Positions 21,901 through 34,896 of a stretch of DNA of 64,000 nucleotides are shown here, in pieces (positions within the stretch are counted from its first letter, which is position 1; every line of letters begins with the position of its first letter). Below the pieces are notes generated by a model. It did not search any database, was not told the origin of the DNA, and worked only from the letters and a program-made list of their open reading frames with translations. The position numbers and the translations under genes were made by a program. Source of the DNA: Zeugodacus cucurbitae (Eukaryota; Arthropoda; Insecta; Diptera; Tephritidae); assembly GCF_028554725.1 (NCBI RefSeq), contig NC_071668.1:57083732-57147731 (forward strand). The letters are read 5' to 3'.

Positions 21901-23084
21901 CTCTGTGTTATTTTCTGTGCTGCATATTTGAAAAATCTCCACAATCGTATCGCTCACGAACACCTTTGCGGCTTAACTGTGGCTATATGTCATTTCCATT
22001 CAGTTCCTGTATTGTACTGCAGCTTTCTCGACACTCGAATATATTTCTATTTCCAGGCCTACACTTTCTACATTTCCGGCCTTTGTTTCTATCGGTTCAA
22101 TTAATCTAAAGGTCATACGCAGATTTTAAATAGAACGAATGGTGAAAGGTTCTCATGAATATACGCATATACATACAAACATAGGCAGGGAGATGCCTAT
22201 TTGTTCTTATGCAATTCTAGATTTTTTGCCAAAATCTTTTTTTTGCTGCACTTGATTGTGGACTCTACCGCAACAACTCTATTTCCTTGTTGCAAGCGAA
22301 TGCATTTGTTGTATGGCTCACAAACCGACAAATGCATACACACACACACATTTGCATTTACTTGCATACGGAATTGCAGTTGCAAAGTTATTTATTTACC
22401 GTAATAAACTGCCAGAACCAGCAGCCAAAGCTGTCAACAAGAGTTGGACACACAACAGAGCGCCGGCAAAACTAAATGAGAAGAAAAAAGAATTTCAACT
22501 TCTTTGCTGTTGTATGTATGCAGTTATATCGTTGGACTTTGGAAAGTGACTATATTGAGGTTATGTAGAAATCTGAAAATAAAAACAAAGGAAATCAATG
22601 GGCACAGAAAGCTTCTAGATTGCGGAAGGGCTTACATTTGAAGAAATGTGCAACTGCCAACGAATAAGCCAAGTGTTTGAAGATACAAGTGAATAGAAAT
22701 GAGTAAGACTGCAGTGAATTGCTTGCGAGAATGTAATAAATGTTGGAAAGAATAATATTAGAAATGTCACAAAAGTTGAAGCAGGTGATTGCCTGATTGC
22801 CCTGCAGCTGTGGTATTTAATCAGAAAGTATGCTGAGTTTAGCAGAGGAAATAGAGTCGGGGTTATAAATAATAAGAAAGTCCAAATGGCAACAAAAGAA
22901 TAAAATAAATTGTCTTCAATGAATATTCGTCTCAAAAGGAAAGTCTTCTTAAGTTTATTGAGGTTATGTATCAGAGACAAATTATGGAAACCTACCGTTC
23001 CAATAGATCAAGAACTATATGTTAGTTGAAACGTAGCTTTCCGAAAACGTAATGAAGTGAACTGTAGAGGAATTCTGAATAAAT
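18996..23084. other. No gene seen
   Basis: About 4 kb without supported coding sequence. Holds TTG/GTT-rich low-complexity sequence at 19620-19670, a CA run at 22337-22350, and a GTTGCCGGG/GCCGGCAAC inverted pair at about 20159 and 20201. Frames such as 19371-19745 (minus) are low-complexity and lack motifs. Confidence 0.5.
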
Positions 23085-24000
23085 TGAGCTTTCTATCAGC
23101 TATGGTGGTTACATTACCTCCTTAGTACAATCCAAGTATTCACCATGCCCAAAATCTTGCAGAAGATCTGTGAATAGAGGATCTACACGCATAACCATTT
23201 CGTCGATTTTAAAGCTTCTTTTGACAGCACGAAAAGGAGCTCACTATAGGCCGCTATGTGTGAATTTGGTATCCCCGCAAAACTAATACGGCTGTGTAAG
23301 CAACACTAAAAGCTCCGTCAGGATCAGGAAGGACCGTTACTCACTATCGTGCGACTTTTTTAAGTAAAAATAATACGAGCTGCAGAACTAAATAGAGAAG
23401 GTACAACTGCTGATATTGATATCATTGGAAGCAACAACCGCGTCATTAGTTTACTTCTTCCAGACTGGCTAAGGAAGCAAAACAAATGGGTTTGGTGGTG
23501 AATGATGACAAGACGAAATATCTTCTGTCATTAAACAAACAGACAGCGCATTCCCGTCTTGGCTCCCACGTCACTGTTGACAGTCATAACTTTGAAGTTA
23601 TAGATAATTTCGTATACCTAGGCGACCACATCAATCTAGCCCAGGATCACTTTTGTCAAAAAGGTGCTACTTTGGGCAGAGAAGGCAATTGAAAAGTAAT
23701 GTCCTCTCTCGACGAACCAAATTCTAACTCTACAAGTCGCTTTTCATTCCCGGCAGTTTGCCAGAGAAAGGTTTTTCGGAAGGTTTATGACAAACGATGG
23801 AACGTTAAGCTGTACGTTTTATACGACGACATTGACATAGTTCAGCGAAAAAAATACAAAGGCTACGCTGCATAGGTCTTCTTGTCCAAATGAACGAAAA
23901 CACTCCTGCTTTGAAAGTGTTCGATGCAGTCCTCGCCAGTGAAAGCCTCCACTCCGTTGGAAAGACCAGAGAAATAGACGAATGACGCTATTATCGATGC
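23085..24000 (+). pseudogene. Degenerate LINE reverse transcriptase fragment (L2)
   Basis: Same LINE lineage as L1 but extending further 5'. Recognisable pieces across shifting frames are an FVDFKASFDS-type motif near 23200 (holding the first catalytic Asp of RT), CEFGIPAKLIRLC near 23255, RAAELNREGT near 23385, then IDIIGSNN and GLVVNDDKTKYLLSLNKQ (23486 onward). The segment that should carry YADD is deleted, leaving EGT joined directly to ADIDIIG. Multiple frameshifts follow in the thumb. Non-functional. Confidence 0.8.
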
Positions 24001-24187
24001 GGATATAACCCGATAATACGATTTCGACGCCACTTACATACGTACATACAATCCAGAGAAGACTATTAGGATAATTTTCGTAAATAACAGGAAGGAGACT
24101 CACTTTAGAATAACTTCGAACTACTACAACAGTAGTTGATTTCCAGCTAATATATTCAACGATTTATGTAAATGCTTTAATCTAATA

Positions 24188-24589
24188 GCGTTTTTAGACA
24201 GCCAAATAAATTGATCAATTTAAATTTAAATCGATAAACCCATTTTTGCCGTTTATGCTGCCGGTTACTCGATTTACGATCAGCTGTTATACATTTTTGT
24301 TTTTGCTTTTCATAAGAAGTTGGTAATTTCATCAGCTGATTATGATTTTTCAGCAGCGCCATCTACCATCTAGTACTATTAATGCTATTTTATCAACAAA
24401 TTCAGCCAATCATAGACAAAGAAGGTAAATAGTACGTTCTTGTCGCAAAGTTGCTTTTGATTTTCAAGTCGATTTAAATTCAATTTGAAATAAATGGAGA
24501 TTTTATTTTGTATTGTAAATCGATATCAATAAGCGTTTAAATCGAGCAGAGGTCGGTAAATTGATCAATTTGCTTCTGTCTAAAAACGC
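24188..24589. mobile_element. MITE D, copy 1 (402 bases, TA target)
   Basis: Inverted terminal repeats of about 33 bases, starting GCGTTTTTAGACAG and ending in the palindromic AAATTGATCAATTT block, flanked by TA at 24186-24187 and 24590-24591. The interior carries CAGCTGTTATAC, CATAAGAAGTTGGTAA and TCATCAGCTGATTA. No coding capacity. TA flanks fit Tc1/mariner-type mobilisation, which is inference. Confidence 0.85.
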
Positions 24590-25423
24590 TATAACGTAAT
24601 CTTGTTCCAAGAATAGTTCCGATTTCAGACGAACTGAACAAGTATATTTAATTAAATGCTATTGAGAAACGATAAGCTCGCCAGCTGATCCAGTCCCGAC
24701 ATCGCAAGTAAATATACAGAATATATACTAACGTATCCTAAATGAATTCAGTTCTCTGAGGACAGGCAGTATTTTGAAATACCTCGTCTTCTAAGAAAAG
24801 TTTAGTACAATGTCACATCTTTGTCTAGTAATGACTTAATGAACTATGTTCTAAACCAATTATTGTTCTCACATGTTTCAGAAGCGGAAAGGAAGAAAGA
24901 GAATTTCATAGCTACCTCATACAAATATTTATATGTGCATTTTTGTTTTTGTTTATATTTCTTGTTTAATCTTATTTTTTAAAATTCGGTAAATATAAAT
25001 CGTGTAACAAAGGCATAAACAACCTTAATGATCGGTGCGAAAGGATGATTCGACGGCTAGCAGTTGCGGACTTGATAAGCGCGGTTAAATATGGACCTAG
25101 TTAAAACGGAAAATCACAATAAATATAATTTTTCCAATTATACATAAAAATCAGTTTCTCAAACACATCTCCATGGCACCTAAACCACCGCTAAAGAAGA
25201 GCACAATAAAGCACATTTGCGGTTTGCAAATAAATACGATTTCCTGGCCGATGATTGATAGAATATAGTATTTAGTGACGAAAACAAATTAAATTTAGTC
25301 AGCTGAGATCATTGCAAGACATGTTGGAGAGATTTCCATCAGGAACGACACCTTAAATTAGCCAACATTCTTCAATATGGATGGGAGGCTGTGTAAAATT
25401 TGCATGTACTCGTACTGTATATA
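24590..25423. other. No gene seen
   Basis: AT-rich spacer. A short segment around 25195-25310 looks like degraded transposase (CACAATAAAGCACATTTGCG) but is too short to assign. Confidence 0.35.
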
Positions 25424-26643
25424 CAGAGGTAGTCAAAATTATTTACACAAATTATAAACTCTATTATCCTGTTCTTATTTAACGATAATTTTAAAAGTTT
25501 AATGTTCAGTATAAGTTCCTATTCTAAGGCGATAAATTCATAATTGGTTACATTAGCATTGGCATCAATAACAGCCTGCTTTATGGTCCGAATTGATTCA
25601 ACCCAATTGTGCGCTAAGTTAACTGTTAATTTTGACCAAATGTCGGTAATTTCGGCGTTTTCGGTTATTATATCAATTGTCCTATGATATTTAACGAAAG
25701 ACCAAACATTTTCACTAAAGTTTTGGTGAGGGCTGTGCGGAGGTCAACTTGATTTGCTTCCTTTAAAACTTGTGTAGGTAAAGATCCTTTATGAAATGGA
25801 GCATTATCCTTTTGTAAAATATTGTCAATAGTTGGAAAAGGGCGACGGACCACTAGAATGGCATGGTTATATGAATTCTGATATATCCGGATGATTTAGG
25901 GTCCCTAAATTAGTACCAAATCTTCAAAACAGAAGTAAGGAAAATTTCCAAAAAAATTTGCATGGTTAATGCATAAAGCGTTTACTAAAGAAGCCCTGGA
26001 ACAAAAAATCAGCCTAATCTGCCCACGACAGGCTTTATGATGCATTTTAAGGCAAATGAGAAGCATATCGCTTTTTTGGTTTCGGAAATATAACTTTCAT
26101 GGTTTCGGAAGTGGTCAACTTTACGCACAACGAAGGTATTTATGTTACTATTTTTAAATGTCCTTAACAGTGTAGCATCATTGACTGTTCATGCAATATG
26201 CTGATTCGATGATGCTGCAATATTAAGAGGTCTAATTGTGGGATTTTGTATGACAGTTCCTACTAATCTTCTGCATTCTCTTTGAGTTATCACAGGTTTC
26301 CGCCCAATTATCTTTAAATTGTCCTTGCAATACTTCGTTTCCTTCTTTTTAATAACATTATAAACAGTATTCCTTTAAATTCTATAAATTTTAACTAACT
26401 CCGAAGCCTAAACCCGAGTCTTAAACTTAGTAACGGTCTCCAATCTAGTTACAGTCGATAATTCCTTTGTTTTCGATATTTTATTTACCAATTTTTATAT
26501 TTTAAGGCTGAGTTAGGTTGTTAAGAATGCAATAGAATCAAATTACTACTTTTGATCAAACCAAATCCAAGGAAAAAAGCCTAATTCGCCGTGTGTAAAT
26601 ACTTTTGACGCAAAAAAATGTGTGTAAATACTTTTGACTACTG
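25424..26643 (-). mobile_element. Tc1-like transposon relic
   Basis: A 1220-base element with imperfect terminal repeats: CAGAGGTAGTCAAAATTATT on the left, and on the right the complement of CAGTAGTCAAAAGTATTTAC with a partial tandem repeat of the same motif at about 26590. On the minus strand the catalytic-domain piece ILQKDNAPFHKG (25830-25795) is the Tc1-family QxDNAPxH motif with its catalytic Asp at 25806-25808. A frameshifted PxHSPxQNxxENVW-like stretch follows near 25735-25700. The N-terminal half is badly decayed. The copy is inactive. Confidence 0.75.
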
Positions 26644-28090
26644 CGAGTCCTCAGTTCATTTGCTTATTTCTCCGCCATATTTCTAGCTATTCTAACCAAA
26701 CTGACTTCATTCGCTCAGGAATAGATCAAGGTTTACAACAACATAGCATTTAGCATTTTATCCTGCGACAACAACAACAACAAGCCAAATCAAGAAATTT
26801 TAATCATTTTAACACTCTTGAGCGAATAAAATTTTTACAAACGAAAGTATGTATATAAACATATTCTTAAATTCGTTAAATCATAATGAATGACGAATCG
26901 AACAACCAACTGGTATAAAACCAATATACTGGTATAATCAAAGGATATAGAAAGAAAACTTTATAATACTTCATTGAGGTAATCATATATACTCTTTTAT
27001 TAAATTTGACTGCGCATATTGCTTTCACACAATAATTTTTGGATGGGATCAGAGTCGAGATTACACGAATACAATTTTAACAGACGTATACCGAAACGAG
27101 TCCCTTAATAAAATAAGCGATTTCTCATGTCTTCATTGTTATTTTCATAACCCAGACAATGTTATATACAGCCATAGAATAAAAGATTCGTTTTAATTTT
27201 TAAACAACTCCATACTTTAATCACCATATAAATTTAAATTAGCGACCTTCTCAAAAAAATGCCATCAACTAAGAAATTACACAGACTAGTTAAGTAAGTA
27301 TGACTGAGCGGAAAATAGTTACACAAAAGCTGAATACCCCTACTTACTACAAATTAAACGAGAGACAAGTAAGAAAAAAGGGAAAAATCATATGCCATGG
27401 ATAAAAATGCTGTACGCCCACTTCACTTGCCCTACCGCCCACTTTTCCAACTGTCATTAGTAGTAAGTGCGTTTGCGGCTTGCAAATGAATTTCCCAATG
27501 CTCAGAGAGTGAGACGAAGCGTTGCAACACAAATTTTACGCCCACAGAAGCCGCAAAATGAAACTGAGAAAAAGCGAAGAACTCAAATTTTTCCTCAACA
27601 AGTGAAACTAGAAGAAAGAAAAATTCTATGAAAAACTGTTAATGATTATGACAGTTAGTTGTGTGGGTGTGTATGTCAGAGTGCTGCGAACATTTATATG
27701 CTGTCTGCTTGGCATTTTTGAGGAAGTTTTGGTTTCCTCATTAAAGCTACTCAGGAAGAATATAATTATTTTTTCAACTATTAAAGCATTTGCTTGTTTT
27801 CTCCTTTATTTTTTTATGCTCTTTAAGTTTTTAAGCACTTTAAGTGCTTTGAAGGGTGTTGAATATATTTTGTTATATCATTCGTCTACTGCAGATGTCC
27901 GCAATCCCCGAGAATTTGTTGAATATTACCAAGAGCAGTTCTTGACTGGCATAATTTTTTGGCGGATTTTCTTCTCTCTTCTCTTTTTCTTCTGTTTATC
28001 CAACAAATAGAGAGTCCTACCGAAATGTCTTAATAAATAAGGTCTTTCACAAAAGGTTCCCCCTATAAGTATATTGTATGTTGATCTTAC
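26644..28090. other. No gene seen
   Basis: AT-rich spacer with a CAACAACAACAACAA run at 26768-26782. The 122-codon frame at 27642-28010 is hydrophobic and Phe/Leu-rich but matches nothing I know and has no homologous copy here. Confidence 0.45.
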
Positions 28091-28600
28091 TAAAGGGTGA
28101 TCCATTTCGAGATTCCCTACTTTTTTAACGAAAAAAACACAGAAAATTCGATTTAATCGGGAATGTTTATTATCATTCGAAATAATCTTCTTTGGGATTT
28201 ATTTTTTTTTAAGAATCTCTCTTTTAAATGTTGGCCGTGGCTACGTCTCAGAGTCCGCTGAGTCCAATTTTCGATGACTCTTTCAAGCATTTCGACTGGT
28301 AAATGGCGAATGCCGTAAGCGATGTTTTGCTCCAATGCCTGAATCTAACCGGGATTGTCCACATTGATTCAAGACTTTACATATCCCCACAGGAAGGAGT
28401 CTAATGGTGTGATATCACACGATCTTGGTGGCCAATCGAACGGTCCAAAACGTGAAATTATCTGCACCGGCCCACAAGCCACGCCAAATTGTTGTTTTTT
28501 CTGGATGAATCTCTTCAGGTTGCTCTTTGTCCCAAATGAGGCAATAAGCATCTCGAAATCGATCAAAACCCATTCCGTTTTCAGGTGATATACAAGATCG
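28091..28600 (-). mobile_element. Rosa-like mariner relic, internally deleted (copy b)
   Basis: The 3' terminal repeat AGGGTGATCCATTTCGAGAT starts at 28093. Reading leftwards on the minus strand, PEEIHPEKTTIWRGLWAG (about 28520-28465) is joined directly to GPFDWPPRSCDITPLDSFLW (28440-28385), then C-terminal blocks (PVEMLERVIENW, RSHGQHLKE). The third catalytic Asp (TPLD) is present, but the block carrying the second Asp (QQDG) is deleted. Several frameshifts add to the decay. Confidence 0.85.
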
Positions 28601-29590
28601 GTTTGGATAGAAAAAGAAAATTTGAAAATTGGAAAAAAATGTAAGTACACGAAGGCGAACCATTAAGTTCGATTTTAGAAATGTATGAAAGTAAAAGCTG
28701 AAAAAGCTAGCACTTTTTATAAGAGATCTATTCAAAAATTACCAAGCAAAACAAATATGGTCTCAGACTGTGATTAGCGATGATATAGTTTAGTCTATCC
28801 CAAGATTTCTCTCACTCACTTGGGTGTCAAGGATTTTAGATTCGCTAATTACTAAGCAAAGCCGACTTCAATTTAATTCTTTCAAATAGCACTAAATGGG
28901 CGACCACTAAAAATACCCAAGCTAAAGCTTAAGCGTTCTATAAATAAACCGCCAGTCACAGCCCACTTGTGTACTCTTGTGTATTTTTTAAGTATTTCTA
29001 TTTTTGCGCCAACAACTTTCAATATCAAGCAACATTTCCTGCTAAATGAATTGCAAAGGACAGCACTAATGACAAAACAAGCTGCCACAGCAACAACAAC
29101 CACAAACCAAACAACCATGGGCTACTCACTGCTGATCAGCGCAACGTTGAATCACTGAAGCCGGGAGTGAAGCAGCCCAAGTCAAATGGCAGCAGCAAAG
29201 CGAGGGTGCACAAAATCACTACAGATAATGACGATAAAAGCGATAATGATATTTTTACTGCTTGCAATGCTGAAAGTGAGTAAAGGAAATTGCAAAAGAG
29301 ATTGCGAAAAAAATATTGCAAAACCCTTGCAAACACCTACACTCTACTCTGCATTAGAGTGGGCGAGCGGCAAATATAGCATAACAACTGAAAAAATCAA
29401 AGCTATCAACTACATTGGCCGCAGAGGATTTCCTGTTGCCTGGTACACCAACTAGCCTAGGTCGACACTGAGTGGCAGCAACGTAAACTATTTGAACAGC
29501 AATGTCAATGTGTGGGAAGTACGTGTAAGCAGTTTGGAGATTGTGGAAGGTGGACACCACAGCATATTTGTAATATTTTTTGTATGCATA
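28601..29590. other. No gene supported
   Basis: Low-complexity CAACAACAAC runs near 29090. An 89-codon frame at 29186-29455 has a hydrophobic stretch resembling a signal peptide, but nothing else supports it as a gene. Confidence 0.4.
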
Positions 29591-30322
29591 TTAGGGTGGT
29601 CCGTAGACTCCAAATTTATTAATTTTTAGTCTCTTTGCATAAATTGATATTATTTTTTTACCGATTAGAAACTCTAACAATCGAAAATCTGTCAAGTCTA
29701 GATAAAAAAATAATAATTTTAAATTTTTTTGGTTATGTATTTTTCTTGCATTTATAAACCACCCTACATAGAAGAGGTTACGTTAAAAAATCCATTACAA
29801 TTATTTCCAAAATTTTTATAAACCACCATATTTCCATAACATTTATAAACTTTCTTGCGACATGTTAAGTTTAAAACTCACTTTTTTAATTTTCCCAACA
29901 TTTATGAATCACTTAAATACACAGAGAATTATTTTAATCAATCAGTTTTAAGCACAACATCTCAAAAAGTAAATTTTGTCTTTTTTTTAATTTCACCCTA
30001 CATTTAAGGACCACCCTATGATGTTGAGTTTATGGTTAAAAACGTGGTTTCAATGTTTTTCTTCCACTTATAGACCTATACTATTCTACTTATAAAATAA
30101 GTTTAAAAATTATTTTTGAAATTTTTCTAAAAATTCTTCTTAAATTTTTGTTTGAAATTTATGAACCACCCTATTGCATAGAGCCAAAAAATCAATTTTG
30201 AATTCTTATATACCATCCTACCATGTAGAGATTATATTAAAAAAACATTTTTCTAATATTAAAGGACCACCCTTAACTCCATTAAAATTTTTTTCAACAT
30301 ACGAGTATAAAGACCACCCTAA
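29591..30322. mobile_element. ACCACCCTA-motif element with short inverted ends
   Basis: Ends TTAGGGTGGTC (29591-29601) and GACCACCCTAA (30312-30322) are perfect 11-base inverted repeats. The interior repeats the end motif in one orientation: AAACCACCCTA near 29755, AAACCACCATA near 29822, GGACCACCCTA near 30008, GAACCACCCTA near 30170, TACCATCCTA near 30221 and GGACCACCC near 30267. The spacing is irregular. No coding capacity. It may be a MITE whose subterminal sequence has amplified. Confidence 0.65.
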
Positions 30323-31205
30323 TGCGATGTAGCGTGTAATTCCTTATACTTGTTTCATTTTTTTATGTTCGAATTTTTTTCCAAATTCTTTACACTTGGC
30401 AAGCAAAACCGAAAATTGGCTGACTGCGGCAATCTGCACAAGTTTGCAGCCTCTCCCACTGCTACTGCTGCTAAGCTTGTTGACAGTGTAAAGCGCTTAA
30501 AATCGACCAGAATAAGCGCCTATGATTTTTCGATGTTTTTTGCATGTCCACTTTGCTGTTTTTCTTTTTTTGTGCCTCATTTGTAGTTTCTTGTTTTCGA
30601 AATGTTTTTTGGTTTTTTAGTTTTCAATTTTGCGATCTCTGCTTTTCGGACAAGTGGCACACATTTGTAGATACAGCGTCGCATTTTCGGTTTTCTTTTA
30701 TTATTATTTTTTATATTTTTAGCTGTTTTTGTTATGCTCCCTTCTTTACGAAATTATGCTGCCAGTGAATTTGATTGGATTTACGTTAAATTAAATTTTA
30801 CGCTTGCACAGCAACATTGCCAAGTTGCCACTACGACTTACTATGTTATCCATATATGCTGCATGTCTATAGACATACATGTGTGAATGTATGTGAATAT
30901 ACCCGTGTATAACAGTATGCATTCATACGCCCCCTAGTAAAATGGTAGTTATTTTAGTGGGTGCGCTGTAGTACTTTTGGCGGTGAGTGAGTGACTGATG
31001 TCGCTTGAAATTAAACTCGATTGTACGCTTGACATCTGCCGGACATGTTTGAAAATTGTCGAAATTTAATTTTTGCAGTTTATATGTTCGTGCAAATGCA
31101 CTGGCAATATGCTTGCATGTACGTGTAGTGTGGACTTGGATGTAGAAATTGTATAAAAGCAATAAAAGTGTAGGGTTGCCAAATATTTTTGAGTGTAATA
31201 TAAAT
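30323..31205. other. No gene seen
   Basis: T-rich sequence (30340-30760) followed by AT-rich spacer with TACATGTGTG-type runs. No supported feature. Confidence 0.5.
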
Positions 31206-32370
31206 ATGATTCAATATGTTCGATTTCGGGTATTATTCAGCATGCGTAAGGCCCCAGACAAAGAAGGTATCTTTGGCCCTAAGGTTGGGCAATATAGCCT
31301 TGGGTCGCCTCGAACAGCGGCCTAAGATTTCGAGAGCCACACGATCCGTCCGCGAAAGATATCTGGAGATGAGGACGGAAGAGATGCGCTTTTTTAGATG
31401 CAAAAGCAGGAACAAGAAAAACGCCAGCAAGTGGAGATCAATATGTGTAGAGACAGGAATGATGCTCGGAAATTCTACCAGAAAGTAAATCATCTGACCT
31501 GTTGTTTTAAGCCCGAATTATCGGCCTGAAGAGATGAACACGGCGATCTGGTAACAGATGCACAGGGCGTACTGAAAACATGGGATTACCACTTTTCTAA
31601 ATTGCTTTCGCAAAAATCGTCTCCTATGGAGAAGTGAACCCTGAGTTCATAATCGAGAACGATGGTATTGATATACCGATACCTAGCCATGAAGAAGTCC
31701 GCACCGCTATACAGCAAGTTTAGAACAACAAGGCGGCAGGCGGAGATGAGTTGATAGGGAGAATGCTTCTACTCATCTGCAGATTATGGCTAGAAAAAAG
31801 CATGCCCAATGATTGGATTATCGGTATAGTATGCCCTGTCTTGAGTAAAAGTGACCCAACGATTTGCGCCAACTACTGAATGGGCCTCATATGTGCGCCA
31901 AATCCTGGAAAACACTAGATAATATGAAATCGACACTCGCCATCTCTTTGCCAATTACAAGGCGACTTTGGATAGCCTGATAAGGGATCTTGTATCTAAT
32001 GCATTGTTTAAGCTTGGTGTACCGTAGCGCCATTAACGTAAGTACGGATTTATCCGAATCTTTTGCTAACAGGCGAGGTATCAGACAAGTCGACCCCTTA
32101 TCTTGTGACCTCTTCAACTTTGTCATGGAGTATATTTTACGCAGAGCAGGGTTCATCGGTCGAGCACATAATTGGGCGTAGATAGCAGGATGTATCTGAA
32201 GGTTTTGCAGCCAAAATAGTTCTGAGAGTCAATGAGGACAAGACGAAGTATATATTTGTTACCACAAGAAATATTAAAGAGGACGAGCTAGTAGAGGGAG
32301 ACTATATTTTCGAAGCAATCAAGAACTTTGTGTATCTTGCGCCGTTATTAATTAAGGAAGAAAGGTAATG
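31206..32370 (+). pseudogene. Degenerate LINE ORF, linker and RT fingers/palm region (L3)
   Basis: The same broad LINE lineage, 5' to the L1 region. Identifiable pieces are an Arg-rich linker RYLEMRTEEMRFFRCKSRNK (from about 31359), DLVTDAQGVLKTWDYHF-like (about 31545), SHEEVRTAIQQ and NNKAAGGDEL (about 31690-31750), CPVLSKSDPTICANY (31840-31875), then RRGIRQVDPLSCDLFNFVMEYIL (32072-32140). The latter is the RT motif with GIRQ-DPLSCDLF. The YADD segment is missing, and the sequence resumes at VNEDKTKYIFVTTRN and NFVYL (32230-32340). Many stops and frameshifts are present. It is more diverged than the other LINE copies. Confidence 0.75.
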
Positions 32371-34896
32371 AAAAAATTCGAAATTAGGAGTTAGTAACTT
32401 AACCATAAACGAGAATCATAATAATAATTTATTAAAAAAAATGTAAATTTAGTATTTGTTTTCGAATATGAAAAGTTGCATAGTGAAAATCATACACTTC
32501 AAATAGGTTATCACATACAACTTTTGGTATTTTTAAAAGTCTACAGCTTTATTTTGTACTTCTACCAAGGTTATACTTAACTGGCTCCAGACTAACAGTA
32601 ACACCAACCAGAATGAGAGAGTATATGAGCTTTGGCTTCAGGGACTCTATACTAAAACATCTTTGAAAAGCTGAGGATTTGATTCAAATCCTCGGAGACT
32701 CGAACACTTATGTTTATCTTTTGTCAAAGTCGTAATATTTGTATTATGTGAATTTTGCAAAGAATTACTTGACAAGCTGTATATTGCTGCGGAATTTGAA
32801 CAAAAGTGTTTTTGTAAACTCATTCTTGACATACTCAATGTATAAAGGTATAAGGAGAGATCGTCTTTGTTTGAGATTAAAGTTGGTAAGATTTCACCAT
32901 ACTTGCTGTTCCTAATTGGATTTTGCCCATAGCTACATTTTCTGAAAATAATTAAAATTAATTCATAGTATTCGATATTGGGTTACATTCCCTCTATGGA
33001 GGAATTAGAAACCAGATATTATCTAGAGTGTATGACAATTATCGACTATGAATATCCAGCGAAATATTATTATTTAATTTGTGTTTATTACTACATTTAT
33101 ATAAGTTCTTAAACCAATATAATTAAATTTAATATTACTTATTAAACAATTTTTTTTCACAATATCTTACCTCACAGTGTTGCAATATTTTCTCAACTTT
33201 TCCAATTTTTCTAATTTTCTTATTGCTGTTGTGGTTTTCGCTAGATCATCCACTTGCTGTTGGTAACACCAAAAACACCTGCTTTTGTTGTTGCAATTGT
33301 GGACTTTCACTCGAGCGCGCTGTTGTTGGTTGCCACTTAAATCCCGCTGGTTGTGGTTTAGCTAATTTGAAAGCAACATTTAAATGAGAACACAATGTTT
33401 GAAATGATTGTTCCATAATTTCAGTTACGATTCTATGATGGAAATTCGTTCATGTGCTAAACGTGGCATGAAGATGTCGTATGACTTGTGAGAAGTTAAG
33501 AAATATTATTTTTATAGTTTTAATATTTTAAAGAGATTTATGTTATGAAACATGAGGGTTGCATTTTTTGAGAGTTCTCTATGTAAGAAACGAAAATTTT
33601 TAGTTGATGATTTTTAGAGAAGTTATTAGTTGTTTTAGTTGAATATTACTTTTAGTGAGCAAGACATTTTATTTACGATTTTTTTTGTGAAATTTTTATG
33701 TTCAAATTTAGTGCTTTCGTTTAAAGTGTGCAGAGTTGCATTTGCTTTAACAGCAGAGTTGTATTTTTCAGAAGCCAATTATGTTTTGAAAATATTTTTT
33801 TTTTGCGAGTGTGCTAGACGAAAGCTGATGAGAGAGTATTTTTGTAAAAAGTTGTTGCTACAAATGCTTTTAAAAAATTTATTTTCATTTTACAAATATT
33901 TTTTCATTATTTAACTGTGTCATTCACTAAAAATGACGTATATATTTACAACTATATTTTTATGAACACGCGGTTGCACATGATTTATTTCCTATATGCT
34001 TTAATGATATTTATGGTTTTAGTCTGTATTCTTTATTTTTGTTTTTGCAATTGTATTTAGTATTGTTTTTGATTTTATTTGCATTTATTTAAAGTGTGTA
34101 TATTTTATGACATACTGTGCGCACGATTTTAAATCATTTGATTTATGTATATTTTTATAATGATTTCTTTTTGTTTTTGGTTTTCAAATTTATTTTGTGG
34201 TTTGCGATATTTACAGGCGCATTGATGAGTTGTATGCTATGGAAGAGACAGAAAGAGAAATAGAGCGTTATGAGTAAGAAAATAGTAAATCATTTCATTT
34301 TTTTTTTTTGTTTCAGTGAATTGATGATTTGCTTGTTGTTATTGTTATTATGACAATTGTTGTTTGCGCATTTTATTAATAAATTATGCATTTATTTGCG
34401 TTCATGAATATTTGATATGCGTTAACTATTTACCAACACACAATACTGTATTTGTGAAAATTTATGCTGCCATGTTTGCTGAGGCGAAAACCGAAAGCCA
34501 AACTCATAAATTCTAAATGACAAATAGCACAAATGGCGAGAAAGAATCACAAAAATGCAAAACAAAAGTGTAAACAAGTCAACAATGAAGAATTCAATGC
34601 CAGCGAGTGCGTGGTCTACGAGAGCGAAGTGCAAAAAAACTTAACAATTCAAAGTACAGTGAAGTGAAAAAAATTAAAATGCAAAAAAAATTAATTCAAT
34701 TTAAAATAAAAATTTCAGTATTTACGCCTCAAATAATTTTTAAAATTTTTGAATCAATTAAAATATTCACAATTCTCAACGAGAATCACTAATAAATATA
34801 TAATTACTAATGCATTACTACAAGGAGCACTTTAGTACAATAGATTTTCAAAAAAAAGTTAGAAAAAAAAGCCTTAAAGCATAACAAAATTGATTA
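32371..34896. other. No gene seen
   Basis: About 2.5 kb of AT-rich sequence with long T-rich tracts (33180-34330). Open frames (for example 33639-33914) are Phe/Leu-rich and uninformative. Confidence 0.5.

Noticed and set aside
27642..28010. 122-codon hydrophobic frame
   Set aside because: Phe/Leu/Ile-rich as expected for translated T-rich DNA; no motif or homologous copy.
29186..29455. 89-codon frame with a signal-peptide-like hydrophobic stretch
   Set aside because: No recognisable mature domain, an unremarkable start context, and overlapping antisense frames of similar length. Compatible with chance.
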